The notes under the pieces are model-generated. The model was given only the letters and a program-made list of their open reading frames with translations. It had not been told where the DNA came from and made no database searches. A DNA stretch of 64,000 nt from assembly GCA_001600495.1 (NCBI GenBank), contig BCKE01000028.1:362549-426548 (forward strand). The letters are read 5' to 3'. The position numbers and the translations under genes are program-made. Below, piece after piece: positions 30,410 to 41,569 of this stretch. Source of the stretch: Pilasporangium apinafurcum (Eukaryota; Oomycota; Peronosporomycetes; Pythiales; Pythiaceae). Numbering within the stretch: the first letter of the stretch is position 1; every line of letters begins with the position of its first letter.

Positions 30410-32974
30410 TTACAACTTCGATTGTATGGGCTCTGCTTCGTGCTTAACGTCTCCAATCGACTCGTCTTCCTTTGCTAACAATGATCGTGTGGTTGGATAT
30501 TGAAGATTGACTTCTATATACCAGGCCGCCAACCACGCACGTTTCTCGGCTTCGCAGTTTTGTGAGATGCTGGTGAAGAGTGTCTGTTTCAATTCATGCA
30601 ATACAGATTCCGCTTCTGCACACTTCAATAACAGTAACTCAATTTCCATGGCGCCTTGTGGCACTAGATATAATGGACTCATCTTCATGATTTCAAACAG
30701 TAGCCCAGCGAGGTACACCCCATTACTTTTGCGAGTGTTGACCGTGTTCTTTTCGGATGGATCGGCTGATTGTACATCAGCCTCAGGTCCATCCGCCAGC
30801 ACCAACTGTACAATACGATCGGAACATTTCTTCATACCCCACAAGATCATTCGATCCAGTGTCTGTTGGTGGCTCTTCTCATCAACTGTAGTCGCATATG
30901 ACGATGATGCTGGTGCATTACTGTAGTATAATGCTCCAAAGATAGATCCCAACGCTCTAGCCATCGCTTCGCGACTCGCATTCTCGGGATATTGCGCCAA
31001 CGTCACTTGCAAATAATACGGGAACACCTTGTATATGGAGACAAATTGCGTCAAGTGTGTCAAGCAAAACCCAATGAAGCGATGAGCAAACGTATCCAAC
31101 GGTTCGTATCCATTGTAAATCCCATCAAATATGATCGCCAAGGCATCGTCCAACAAAGCAGGAGACTGAAAAAGCACCACGCGGAGTTTTCTTTGGATAA
31201 TGAGACCGACGACAAGTGCTTGACAGCTGAAGATAATATCAACCTCATGAGGGATGATTGTGTCCGTTGGCCACAGAGCTGATAAACTTGGCGATACCGA
31301 CTGGAAAATCGTCGAGAGGACCTTTTCAGGAGATCCTTCCACGTGATCCTCTATTTGTTGCGTCACATGATTCATATACGTGTTTATCTCTTGTGTTGAG
31401 CATGATTCCCGAGCAAATTCCAATTTCGAAAGCATCAAGAACGAACGAATTTGCGCGTCGTAATTGTTTGGTTGGCTGATTAACAAAGTGTGCAGTGTCG
31501 ATGCAACCGACACATATAAATTCTTCAAGTAAGCCAACACTTCCGTTGACAGAGTAATCTCGGATGCTGAGATACTTTGCCGCTGCGTGGATATATACTT
31601 ATTCACCACATTTCGGAATATTTCTTGGGGAAGAACTGTCCTCAAAGCTTCCACAAGTGATAGATGATGAGCTGGAGAGCTTCGGAAATATGTTAATGCC
31701 TCTGTCACTGCTGCTTCCTGCATTCGATAAGAAAGATTTACCACATCTGGGTAATCACGCATCTTCATGGCTGCGTGTAATCCACGTTGAGTTACGTCAC
31801 AAAACGTTGTGATTTGATTTGATGGCAGAATAAGACGAAATGAGAGAAGCGGGAGATTCACTGATCGTAAAAGTGCAAATTGCTGAACAAGCGTACGCGT
31901 CCATGACGGTCGTTGACTGGGATGATTGATGTCTTGAGGTGCTGCAAATGCAGCAATGCCAAGCGCCATCGCCACAATCGCTGTTGGATCGTGTGGTTGT
32001 GGGAGAGCTTCGCTTGTCTTCATTTTCTCGATGATTTGTCCACGAAGCATGACCAAAAAGCGTTCGCAACGGTCACTGTGATTCGCTTCCTCAATTGATA
32101 CGTAGGCAGTGACCAAGAACACGCCAATAGACATTCCCACGGCATTCTTCTCAACTCCTAACTGAGCCTGTGAAGTTGCGAAATTGATCGCTACATGTTG
32201 AACCATGGGGTATATAGCCGTCTTTTGTATGTGGGCGACAAGCGAAAGTCCCACATTTGATACGAAAACGAGTTCGTAGCCTTGCATTGCTCGAGCTATC
32301 CAATGCGTAAACACCTGCATCAGCCAGCTCATTATGGCTTCATATCTTCCTATATCGGCATCAGGACAGTTCTTAAGCGATTTTGAAACTACAGCGTCCC
32401 ATAGTTGGCAACTGAATTCGATCTGCTGTTGCTGAGCACAATGTGAAATCTGCGTAGGAAACTCAGTTGGCAGAGGAGAAGCCACACAACCCTCAAGCAC
32501 AGCGTCTATTTGCTCCACAGCATCATTTTTAATTCCAAGAAGACGTCGAAGCATTGACAATGAGCACGCGACTTCCATCCACTGAAGCCAGAGTGAAAGC
32601 GGCAACACTTGTTGGCTCCATGCGATGAGTGCGGTCGCTATTTCCATTACTACTTCTGCATGGTCTTCATGTGGGTCTGTCCTCTTCTCCCGGTCTTCAA
32701 TCTCGCTTGCTTCTACCCACACATTGCTACTATTGTTATTTGAAATGGAGTTGACTACCAGCAGCCGCTTCTGGATAAACGTCAGCACCACGTGAAGACA
32801 GCGACGCACACGTTCTTGGAAAGTTTCATCTGTCTTCACTTCCTCAAAATTGATATTGCGCAGCATCTGGAAAAAATCATGTCTGTCTGCAACAGATAAT
32901 CTCTCCATTTCCATTGATAAATCGCTGAAATCAGCTGCGGAAGCATGGCGCGTTCCATCTTCATGTGCTGTCAT
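30410..32974 (-). CDS. Large helical (HEAT/ARM-like) protein, function unknown
   Basis: Intronless gene of 854 aa starting at ATG 32974 (MTAHEDGTRHASAADF). No signal peptide, membrane helix or enzyme motif is seen. The sequence is made of amphipathic helices with many Leu, Ala and Val, for example CQALVVGLIIQRKLRVVLFQ and FAHRFIGFCLTHLTQFVSI, as in helical-repeat scaffold proteins. The length, lack of low complexity and good coding character make it a real gene. The C-terminal 30 residues are charged and probably disordered. I do not recognise the family; a role as scaffold or transport adaptor is only a guess from the fold type. Confidence 0.75.
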   Translation of the reverse strand: MTAHEDGTRHASAADFSDLSMEMERLSVADRHDFFQMLRNINFEEVKTDETFQERVRRCLHVVLTFIQKRLLVVNSISNNNSSNVWVEASEIEDREKRTDPHEDHAEVVMEIATALIAWSQQVLPLSLWLQWMEVACSLSMLRRLLGIKNDAVEQIDAVLEGCVASPLPTEFPTQISHCAQQQQIEFSCQLWDAVVSKSLKNCPDADIGRYEAIMSWLMQVFTHWIARAMQGYELVFVSNVGLSLVAHIQKTAIYPMVQHVAINFATSQAQLGVEKNAVGMSIGVFLVTAYVSIEEANHSDRCERFLVMLRGQIIEKMKTSEALPQPHDPTAIVAMALGIAAFAAPQDINHPSQRPSWTRTLVQQFALLRSVNLPLLSFRLILPSNQITTFCDVTQRGLHAAMKMRDYPDVVNLSYRMQEAAVTEALTYFRSSPAHHLSLVEALRTVLPQEIFRNVVNKYISTQRQSISASEITLSTEVLAYLKNLYVSVASTLHTLLISQPNNYDAQIRSFLMLSKLEFARESCSTQEINTYMNHVTQQIEDHVEGSPEKVLSTIFQSVSPSLSALWPTDTIIPHEVDIIFSCQALVVGLIIQRKLRVVLFQSPALLDDALAIIFDGIYNGYEPLDTFAHRFIGFCLTHLTQFVSIYKVFPYYLQVTLAQYPENASREAMARALGSIFGALYYSNAPASSSYATTVDEKSHQQTLDRMILWGMKKCSDRIVQLVLADGPEADVQSADPSEKNTVNTRKSNGVYLAGLLFEIMKMSPLYLVPQGAMEIELLLLKCAEAESVLHELKQTLFTSISQNCEAEKRAWLAAWYIEVNLQYPTTRSLLAKEDESIGDVKHEAEPIQSKL

Positions 32975-33947
32975 TTTTGAAAGTCTCGCACTTATCTTTT
33001 CGTTGGGGAATATGTACTGTATCGTCTCTCTAATTTAGTACTACTAAACGGTAGCGGAACTTCAATAATGTGATTATTAATTTATGGGATCCGCGTATAT
33101 CAAGTTGTCCTATACCGATGTTTTTAGAACTGCACATATGGGACTTGGGTGCAGCACAATGCGTATCAAGTAGAGTCAATTGCAAACCATTAAGCCATTA
33201 CTATTTGGTAGCTACTTTCTAAGAATCGCCCATGAGTTCGTCATCTAAGCAATATAAGATTTCTATATGATATTTTGTTGGCTTTCATCTTCATTTCCAT
33301 TCATATAAGAGACGTATCTAGGCATCATATGCAATGCAATACTCTAGATTCGACGTTACGCTTAGATACCAAAGTATGACAAAATAATAATAAGAGAATC
33401 ACTTTCTTTGCTTCGAGTCTCCTCGCAACTTCACATGCTATAATGACTTGGAAGAGACGCTATAGCGGTTTGGAAGAAATTCAATGTAAAGAAACAAAAA
33501 TTGTCTCTGAGCTACCAAATGGCAGCTCATATGATCTTTTTTCAATATTAGTGAGGTCGGAGCGAGTAAAACTATGATTAAATTCTCTACTTTAATATAT
33601 GAAAATAAAAGGTACAAAAGAATCTGAAAATTTATAGAAAGGTGCGTCAACATGGCGACGTCAACAAGTATAATCAATCGAAGTCTTGTGACTCCAGCAT
33701 TCCATTTTTTGAAAAATTATCAAAAAGCGTTGATTCTGCTTTAAAAATATCATAATTTTAGGTATTTTATACCTTATAATAGTCACACTTTAAATAAATT
33801 CACCCATTTTTGGTATTTTTACTGCTTACGTCACGTCTGGACAGCGATGTCGTCTCATTTTACGTGATAAAATGGCAATTCCATTTTGCCCAAGTGCAAC
33901 CAGTCAGACAAACGGCAAAGAAGATCGGATAGCATTTGATCAAGACG
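32975..33947. other. Intergenic, AT-rich, no gene seen
   Basis: About 970 bp separating two divergent genes. The part 33400-33850 is notably AT-rich. No RNA gene or transposon motif was recognised. Confidence 0.5.
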
Positions 33948-35189
33948 ATGGCGTCGACAGTCGAGACCTTTTCTCCACGGTTCTCGGCGTTCGTGGAGAG
34001 TCTCAAGAGTCCACGCTATCGTATGGTAGCACCATTTTTGGTGATTTTGCTTGCGCGCTTTATCTACCACAAACGACAGCGGCACCTCGAACAATTACGG
34101 CTTCATCGCGCCATCAACCAAACGTTGCGACTGCCGCTGTTCGCTTTGTCTGGATCAGACACGCTCGACCTGACACATCACCACCATGATCGAGACCTAT
34201 TGTCGCCTATGGAAGAGTGGCATGACGTCGGAGATGGCGTACAAGCTGCGTCGCTCGTGTATCATCCGCTGCCCATGCAAGGCAAAGAAGAAGAAGTAAA
34301 GAACAGCAATGTGATAGTGCTAATCATCCCTGGAAATCCAGGCGTACCGCATTTCTACTTACCGTTGATGCGTGAGCTCATTCATCACCATGGCCGACGC
34401 CACGAGATCCGCTGCCTGTCGCAAACAGGTCATTTCATGCCGTGGAAGAACAACCATCGAGTGTTTACTTTGCAAGAGCAGATCGCCCACAAACTGTACT
34501 ACCTCCGACAACGAATCAAGGAGAATCCAGATTTGCAACTGATCATCATCGGCCATTCAATTGGCAGCTACTTTGCGTTAAAAATCGCCGCAGAATTCCC
34601 AAATCATATCACCAAATTGGTGCTCATGCAACCAACAATCACACACTTGGGGAAAACTGTTCAAGGCAAGCGAGTCTTGCCATTGCTGCAGCACCGAGAG
34701 AAAGCTCTAAAACTTGTAAAGGGTGTTGAGTATCTTTTTCCCGTTACTGTGCGACGCTGGCTCGTGCGTTGTGCAGTTGGGAAGTCTGTGGAAGAAGTGT
34801 TGCAGCAGGCATCGCTGTCATTGGTGAGCCGACACGTCATGCGCAACGTCTTGCTCATGGCACTTCATGAAATGGAACAGGTTTGTGAATTGGACGATGA
34901 GCTCTTGCGGCGACACGAAGATAAGGCGCTTTTTGTGTATTCACCTGTGGACCACTGGGTACCTAATGACCTTGTGCAAGGCTATCAGGTGCGATTTCAG
35001 CGCGCTGGCCATCGGATGGTACCCCAGGCACATGCGTTTATGATGGAACCAAATGGTTCGCGCGACATGGCGGTGCATATCTCGCAATGGGTGCGTGAGA
35101 TTCTGGATAAGGCACCCCGAAGGGTGAAAGATGGTATGGAGAAGCGGTTTGATGAAGAAAGAACGATGACATTTGCTACAGGAGCATAA
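33948..35189 (+). CDS. LDAH: Lipid droplet-associated hydrolase
   Basis: Intronless, 413 aa from ATG 33948 (MASTVETFSPRF); the frame opens slightly upstream at a TTG. A hydrophobic segment (MVAPFLVILLARFIYH) near residue 30 may anchor it to membrane or droplet. The alpha/beta-hydrolase core has the strand VIVLIIPGNPGVPHFY, which is a hallmark of LDAH/C2orf43. It also has LQLIIIGHSIGSYFALKIA with nucleophile Ser near residue 203, an acid site in VYSPVDHWVP and the catalytic His in PQAHAFM. LDAH sits on lipid droplets and affects sterol ester and triglyceride turnover. It is longer than the animal protein (about 325 aa) because of the N-terminal extension and inserts. Confidence 0.88.
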   Translation: MASTVETFSPRFSAFVESLKSPRYRMVAPFLVILLARFIYHKRQRHLEQLRLHRAINQTLRLPLFALSGSDTLDLTHHHHDRDLLSPMEEWHDVGDGVQAASLVYHPLPMQGKEEEVKNSNVIVLIIPGNPGVPHFYLPLMRELIHHHGRRHEIRCLSQTGHFMPWKNNHRVFTLQEQIAHKLYYLRQRIKENPDLQLIIIGHSIGSYFALKIAAEFPNHITKLVLMQPTITHLGKTVQGKRVLPLLQHREKALKLVKGVEYLFPVTVRRWLVRCAVGKSVEEVLQQASLSLVSRHVMRNVLLMALHEMEQVCELDDELLRRHEDKALFVYSPVDHWVPNDLVQGYQVRFQRAGHRMVPQAHAFMMEPNGSRDMAVHISQWVREILDKAPRRVKDGMEKRFDEERTMTFATGA

Positions 35190-35387
35190 TTTCTCTCCAT
35201 TTGAATGTTGTATGGTGATAAGAGTTTGTGTTTTGGTGCTTTTACGGCTTGGAAAGAAAGTTGCTGCATTCACATCAATGCTCTCTCAGTTTTCAGATTG
35301 ATTATTGGAAGTTTCTTCAAAATATTTCGTGTGGTCTCTTTTCGTTTTAATGCTGATCTGACTGCTTTCTTCAACATCTAATTCTCT

Positions 35388-36995
35388 CTAGTTGCAGCTC
35401 TGTAACGAAGCCAATCCTTGTCTTTCGTTTCCTTCTGCTTCGTTCACAAGCGCACGGATGGCATTCGTGATCGCCTCAGGCTGCTCGTGATGAATACAAT
35501 GACCTGCGTCGGTCACAACAACATGAACACTTTTGGTACTGACATGTTTCACTAATTCACGCTGTGCGTTCTGCCATTTGCGCTCCAGCGCTGCGATCGC
35601 CGCCATGTCCACACCCGCTTGAACTTTCATTCCTTCAAACATATTTGCACGACCGTGTGAAAGCACTACACATGGAAATTCAAACTTTGTCGATGGTGAT
35701 GCATCACGGAAGCGCTGCTCCGTGAGCGGAATTCCCTTATTCTCCCATAACGCGCCTTGACGATGTGTGGGTGAAGGGGAGAAATAGTCAACGTAGGGGA
35801 GCGCGATAGCCGAGTATTTCTCCGCAAACTTCTTGTGTTGCACGACGTTAATCAATCGTACAATCCCGAACCGTGAGAGCTTGAGCACCATCTCACCATT
35901 GGCATCCATCGCAACCAAAGCTTGGTGCACGGCGTCTGAGACGCTTTCCAATTCGCCACGAAGGTTTTCTAAGATAACAAGAAAGCAACGAAGCGGCTGA
36001 ATTACTATAAAAAAAGCGTAATAAATCAACGCTTAGAAATGATGGTACTGTGTACCTTGCAAGGCATCGACCAAAACAATGCCTTCGCATTGGATGTTGC
36101 GCTTCCGGCTAAGCTCTTCCGCTAGTTGGCGCATGTTGTATCCTCCAGCGCCGTGGGCTACGAGGATGACTTTTCCAACCACGTTGAGCTTTTCCAGTAT
36201 TTGCAGATACTCCTTCGCAATCTACATATATATCATATGTACGTTGGTGAGCAACACTTCTATCCGATGCTTGATTTGTCCAGGCAAAAGTAATATTAAG
36301 AAAAGAGCACAGCGATGCACCTGCGTGGACGTGCGAGGTAGGCTCCCTTGTGAAGAAAAACCTAACCCAGGTCGATCGATTGCTAATACCGTCCCAAAGC
36401 GTGCCACCTAGTTCAATTTGAGTCATTGAATCGAAATTATAAGCCTCTACATGTTGATAGAGAGATTGACGACACTACTTCCGTTACCTGCTCAGCGACT
36501 TTATCCCAATCGAACGACGTCTCACCCACACCACCATCCATGATGACAGTGACATCGCCGCTGCCTTTCTTTTGCAAGTGAATCGACACCGCCTTTCCAT
36601 CTTCATCCGTGATTTCTAGGAGCGTGCCTGGTGCTGGTAGTGGGTTCCATTGCTTCGTGGTTTCAATGACAAATCCACTCGACGCGATCAATCCAGTCAC
36701 TACAATTGATCCCTATAAGCATACACCAGCAATATCCATTAGATATGTACTGCTAGCAGTTCATATATTGTGTATGAGTCCATTTTACCCCAATAACAAG
36801 CTTGAGGATCTCTTTGATCTCATGCGTGACCATCGCTTTCGTCACACCACTGGATGAACCAGAAGACGGTGGTGCATCTTTCTGCGTGGCAAAACGACGG
36901 AAGAGCTGCTTCTTCTGCTGCAATCGACTCATTGTCCGTGCACGCAGTGCATTGGCATTCGCTGAACACATCTGCTTGGCGATCCTGGGCAGCAT
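35388..36995 (-). CDS. Alpha/beta-hydrolase fold protein lacking the nucleophile Ser, probably mitochondrial
   Basis: Five exons: 36789-36995, 36488-36712, 36321-36407, 36056-36221 and 35388-35968. All are GT-AG and in phase; 421 aa. The start MLPRIAKQMCSANANALRAR and LFRRFATQ suggest mitochondrial import. The fold is clear: a DGGVGETSFDWDKVAEQ oxyanion-type loop, TVLAIDRPGLGFS and the nucleophile elbow VILVAHGAGGYNMRQLA. The family elbow is G-x-S-x-G; here the Ser position (about residue 197) is Gly (A-H-G-A-G). The catalytic His is still there (DAGHCIHHEQPEAI). It may be a non-enzymatic member or use another residue. It shares a 190-bp promoter region with the divergent mitochondrial TPR gene. 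Confidence 0.82.
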
Positions 36996-37059
36996 GTTGC
37001 TCCACCTCACATTCGAAATAAACTCTTTTTTGCATAACTGTATAGTGGATGTACGATTG

Positions 37060-37129
37060 CCGGATATTATTGATGTATAGTATCAGTAATATACTGGTTA
37101 TTTCCAATTACTATACGGTCATTATCCGG
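37060..37129. promoter_or_regulatory. Inverted repeat in a divergent promoter
   Basis: CCGGATA at 37060-37066 and TATCCGG at 37123-37129 are inverted copies inside the 190-bp space between two divergent genes whose products both look mitochondrial. A shared control site is possible; this is inference from position and symmetry. Confidence 0.3.
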
Positions 37130-37185
37130 ATATCGCGTCTGGACCATCAAAACGAAGTTCCTCAGGAACAGCATTGACACGAAAA

Positions 37186-38308
37186 ATGATGCAGAAGGCG
37201 GTCGGGAAAATTCTCAATAATACCGCGCGATCCAAGTGTTCTAGCGCTGCTACGCTTCGCGCATTAACAGTAAAATTTACCAGTAACGAACCACATTCAG
37301 TTGTCTCCCTAGCAGCACCGAGTGTTCGATGGCAGTCGACCGCATCATCATCATCACCACCAACGCGACCGACGGTGCAGGTGTTGCACCATAATCCACC
37401 GCGGAAAGCCTACATGCAAGTCGAAGAAGACATCGCTTCCATGCAACGAGAGATCCGTGACGCATACAAGTACGTCTATATAACCATAAGAATGGATTTG
37501 GTTTCATCGAATTATTATTCCATGTCCTCAGTACTGATGGATCATCATTGTTTCTTCTAGTGCTGGTGACTACAAGCAAGCATTGGAAGTCGGAATTTCA
37601 TGTCGCGATCTTGTAAAATCGCATTTCGGCGAGCAGCATCCCGTGTTTGCGAGCACGATCACCAACATCGCACTCATGTACAAAAACTTAGGGCAGACTG
37701 AGGAAGCAATCGAGTCGTACGAGTTTGCACTACAAGTATACAAGGCCAGCGTCGGTGAGCAACACGCCTCGTTCGCCACAACACTGCACAACCTCGGCTC
37801 GGTCTATCGCACAATGTCACTTTCGGCGACGGGTATGGAGCGTATGAATGCGTTGCATCGAGCGCTCGAGTGTTTTGAAGAATCACTCAAGATCCGCAAA
37901 GCAATCCTCGAACCAGGTCACCCAGACATTGGACTGAGTATGTGCAATTTAGGCATCATCCACTGGCACAACAAGCAAAGCGAGAAGGCTTTCCAGGTGT
38001 TAAACGAAGCGAAGGACTTACTAGAGCGAAAGGTGGGTCCTAATAGCACATTGACAGCGCTGGCGATGAACAATATGGCGTATGTGCACAAGGAAGCGCG
38101 AAATTACGATGAGGCGATTGCATTGTACAAGCGTGTAGTGGCTGTCCGTGAGCAGGTACTTGGACATGAGCATAATGAGACGATCATGGCTAAACACAAC
38201 CTCGCTGAGGCGTATCGATCCAGTGGAGATGAAGAAAAAGCGCTGGCGATCCAGAATGAGATTCTTGTGCTGTTTGACGCTGAAGCAGAGCACAACAAGA
38301 CCCTATAG
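37186..38308 (+). CDS. Kinesin light chain-type TPR protein, probably mitochondrial
   Basis: Two exons, 37186-37469 and 37561-38308, joined in phase 2; 343 aa. The N-terminal 70 residues (MMQKAVGKILNNTARSKC onward) have Lys, Arg, Ser and no acid cluster, as in mitochondrial import signals. From about residue 95 onward there are TPR repeats of the kinesin light chain/nephrocystin kind, about 42 residues long, for example FASTITNIALMYKNLGQTEE, SMCNLGIIHWHNKQSEKAF and ALAMNNMAYVHKEARNYDEA. TPR arrays bind protein partners. The partner and exact role are unknown. The protein ends soon after the last repeat. Confidence 0.85.
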
Positions 38309-38754
38309 ACGGAAAAATAAATGCGATGGAGTATACATTGTCTTTTTTTCTTTGGTTGTGAGTGTTGCTAGTCAATACAACTTGGCCGTGCTTCTGCTTA
38401 GCGCCTGTGTAAGTGGCTGTCGCGGCTTTCTGCCCACATTCCTGTATGGACAGATACTTTACTATCTTGAATCACTTTGGTGTGTGTTTTTTACAAAGAC
38501 TACACAGTCTGTACCAGCGTGGCAAATTGGACTTTGGCTTGCTGCATTTACTTTCGCGATTGTGTTTACGCAGTTACGCGAGAGACACTCACTATCAGCC
38601 AAAAAGAATGTTGTTAGTTGCGTCTCTAAACGTCATCGTTCCCCCAAATCAGCGACGACAGGAAAGACTCGACCATCTTTGAACTGATTCTCCACTCTAA
38701 ACTGCGACTATCGTCATTTGAGCGCTTGAGCTTTATATTAAAAACGTATTGTGT
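38309..38754. other. Intergenic; one start-less hydrophobic frame
   Basis: A frame between 38330 and 38687 encodes two hydrophobic stretches (LAVLLLSACVSGCRGFLP and WQIGLWLAAFTFAIVF) but has no ATG in phase and no obvious upstream exon, because the TPR gene ends at 38308. It could be an exon remnant of the membrane family that follows, but no family motif is visible. Confidence 0.3.
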
Positions 38755-38935
38755 TCATCTACAATCGACGTTTATGTTATGGTTTTTTCGCGACGCAATC
38801 GTCACTCGATCATTTTAGTATGTGGCTCGTAGTGTTTGATGCTTCTGTATGGGCGTGCAGAGAGTTATTGCTCTTTTGCTGGTCTACTTTTCTGATGGTC
38901 CCGACTACACCTTCAAATTCGCGTGGCTGGACTAG
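38755..38935 (+). pseudogene. 3' fragment of a membrane-family gene (copy 0)
   Basis: ATQSSLDHF and, after a short gap, GPDYTFKFAWLD followed by a stop match the last two exons of the family genes to the right (STQVSLDHFG and GADYTFKFVWL). Only the last part of exon 2 and exon 3 remain, and the exon 3 splice acceptor AG is lost (ATG instead). It marks the left edge of the tandem array. Confidence 0.65.
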
Positions 38936-39278
38936 TATCCGTAGTAACGGAGAATTGGGGACTTCATTTCTAGCAATTTTTGTCGATAATGGGGAACAAT
39001 TGGGAAAAAATTGGAAACAATATGATGAAGGCGATAAATGATCCACGATATAGACCAAATTGAAATCATATTCAGCAATCCAGCATTAGACATGATATCA
39101 AACACAATTAACGCAGTTCCAGCCACTCAACTTGGTAATTCAAATGTGAAGAATCTTTATTGGTGCATGAAAGTGAAGCTATTTTCAGCCATCTTTCCCG
39201 AGTAACGAAAATACTGGTGTGCCCCGGTTAGCAAGTTCATCAACTGATGTCGCCAATATCGAAACATTTTTGACATCA

Positions 39279-41096
39279 ATGTCCTCCCCATCCTGGTCAC
39301 ACTTCGGACGGAAAGTTGTCAATGGTTGGATAGCGCTGCAGGTAGAATTGCATGGCCAATATTCTCCCCAGCGACTCCTGACACTGCACTCGTACATCTC
39401 TACTGTCACTATTTGGCGAATGATTGCTACCATATGCCTCATGCCACTCCCGTGTCTCATCATGATCATAATACCTGAAGTTGCCAAGTTAGCCTCACCA
39501 CACGAAGGCTTGGAAAAGAATTATGTCTTTATCGGACGAGAGTATTTCTCGATATTCGTGTTTGTTTTCGTCATCACGCAGCAAGTGGCTACACGGATGC
39601 CAACGCTTCCAATATCGACACCTTACCTCATCTTCGCCTCTATCCTGGTTACGGTTGCCCTAGGAGGTTTGGGGATTGCTTTTAGTCTGTCTATCGGTTT
39701 CCCATTACCATTTACCTTTCAAGTAATCGGTCCGTTCTATCTACTGCTGACGCCTATGGCGTTGGCGTGGCCACATCGAAGCCAACTCCGTGCCAACAAA
39801 GCGCTTTTGTCCGACATGGCGTACGCATTCGAGATTTTTGTTATTCAAATGATCGTAATCAGCATCTACCCGATCTACTACTTTGTCTTCACGCAGATCC
39901 AGCCCGGATTCGCACAAACAGCGTTTACACTGCTGTTGCCAGTGTTGAAATTGATTTCCAAGAACATGTTCGCTTATGTGGCTCGTCATGACAATGACAA
40001 CATACCTATAGTGGTGGTGTTCAATGCTGAAATCTCGAACGCCCTGTTCAGCTCGTTTTGCATGCAATACTCGCCGTCCATCTTAACTACTGCTGGGCTT
40101 ACAACTATAGGATTTCTTCAAGTAGGAATCGCTCTGAGCGATGTAAATGATGTGATATGCATTATGCGAGCATTAGCAACACAATTGAACTCGCTGCAAG
40201 TCGGTAAGACCCACGAAGAAAGCACCATAACACCATTGCTGAGCCTTATAGACGAACAGAAGATGATTGAGCAGGCTTCTCAGATCCTTCTCACCCGACT
40301 TCATTCGTCAAATAACCACTATCATCAGATGAACAACCAACGCAAGCACCTTAATGGCATTTTAATCAAGGCGTTCATGCCCTGGAAGTACCAGAAATCG
40401 ACCCGGAAAATAGCTGTAGGAGATTCCTCCTCACAAAACAACTACTACACGAAAAAGGATGGAACATTCAAACAGGAAGTCGACAAGGACGTCATAGCCA
40501 AGCTCCCACACATTCAGAGAGAGCAATTGGAACATCTTTACGTGGAGCAAGTCTTGCGACTGCTGTACCTGACGGAGTTCATCGTTCTCATCAAGCACAC
40601 CGAAGTGGTCATTCCTCTTGCCTATTGTAAGTATATCCGTGTTGCCTTGATCAGTCGTATTGTCTTATTAATTTGATTATGTGTCCAGCCATTTACGTCA
40701 CTATCATGTATCAGGTTCCGAATCGTATCTATTTCGCGCAATTTGTCAGCATGGATACTCAGAAATTAGAGCAGACACTTGTGAACGTGCTGACGTACTG
40801 GGCGTTCGTGCTGGTGTCTACGATCCTCCTTGACCTTATGCTTCGCCGTAAATTGCACTTTTCGTCCAGCAAACAGCTGTGTTTTGCGCTGGAAACACAA
40901 TGCATCCACGTGCAATCGATGTTGATACAGTGGGTATTTTACTCGACGCAAGTGTCCTTGGATCACTTTGGTGGGTGTCTTGCTTGTGTATGAATTCGTT
41001 TCTTGGGATAATGTGCTTCCTAACGTTTTTCATTCTTTATTTGCCATAGGCGCTGACTATACTTTCAAGTTTGTGTGGTTGAACAAAGAAAAGTAG
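39279..41096 (+). CDS. Multi-pass membrane protein, tandem family copy 1
   Basis: Three exons: 39279-40626, 40689-40970 and 41050-41096, phases 1 and 1; 558 aa. The ATG at 39279 matches the start context of copy 2. The family pattern is a short amphipathic head with HGQYSPQRLL, then about seven helices in exon 1 (for example TIWRMIATICLMPLPCLIMI and LSIGFPLPFTFQVIGPFYLL) with the motif YPIYYFVFTQ. A hydrophilic loop of about 110 residues, more helices and a tiny last exon encoding GADYTFKFVWLNKEK complete it. I recall such proteins as a large oomycete-expanded family of unknown role; transport or sensing is possible but unproven. The frame is intact. Confidence 0.8.
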
Positions 41097-41569
41097 TAAT
41101 TTTGAGTCTGCAGCAGGCTGTAAAATGAAAATGACAACTATCAGTTGGGATAGAGTAGGCGATCTACTGCTTTTGATGGCAAGAGGTCCAGGTATGATTC
41201 ATTTCTTAACGCGAGAATGTGTACAGAGAAAATGAATGAAAATGATTGTTCATTTTTATTTTGGTTGTGCATGTAGAAGATGCGTTCAAGTTTTGATGGC
41301 TTGGAGCTCCTGATGCTATCCCATTAGAGTCAATTATTCATCAGTAATAAGACGAACAAGTTTGCGGTCAACTCACGCTTTTCGTTGGCTAACCAGAAAG
41401 TTGTGTCTGCCCTTACAATCCGAAATCGCTCGAGTTGTAAATGCACTAGTGCCAAGAATCTCATCACGGCCATAGCATCCAACACTATTTCAAGCATAGA
41501 TCCTATCAATAACACTCTCATCACTTCACAAGGGGCCTACAGAAGCATTTTTAATCCATCTTCAATTTT

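Noticed and set aside
38330-38687. Two-helix membrane protein downstream of the TPR gene
   Set aside because: No in-phase ATG, no upstream exon available, no match to the neighbouring family; reported only as a note on the intergenic stretch.
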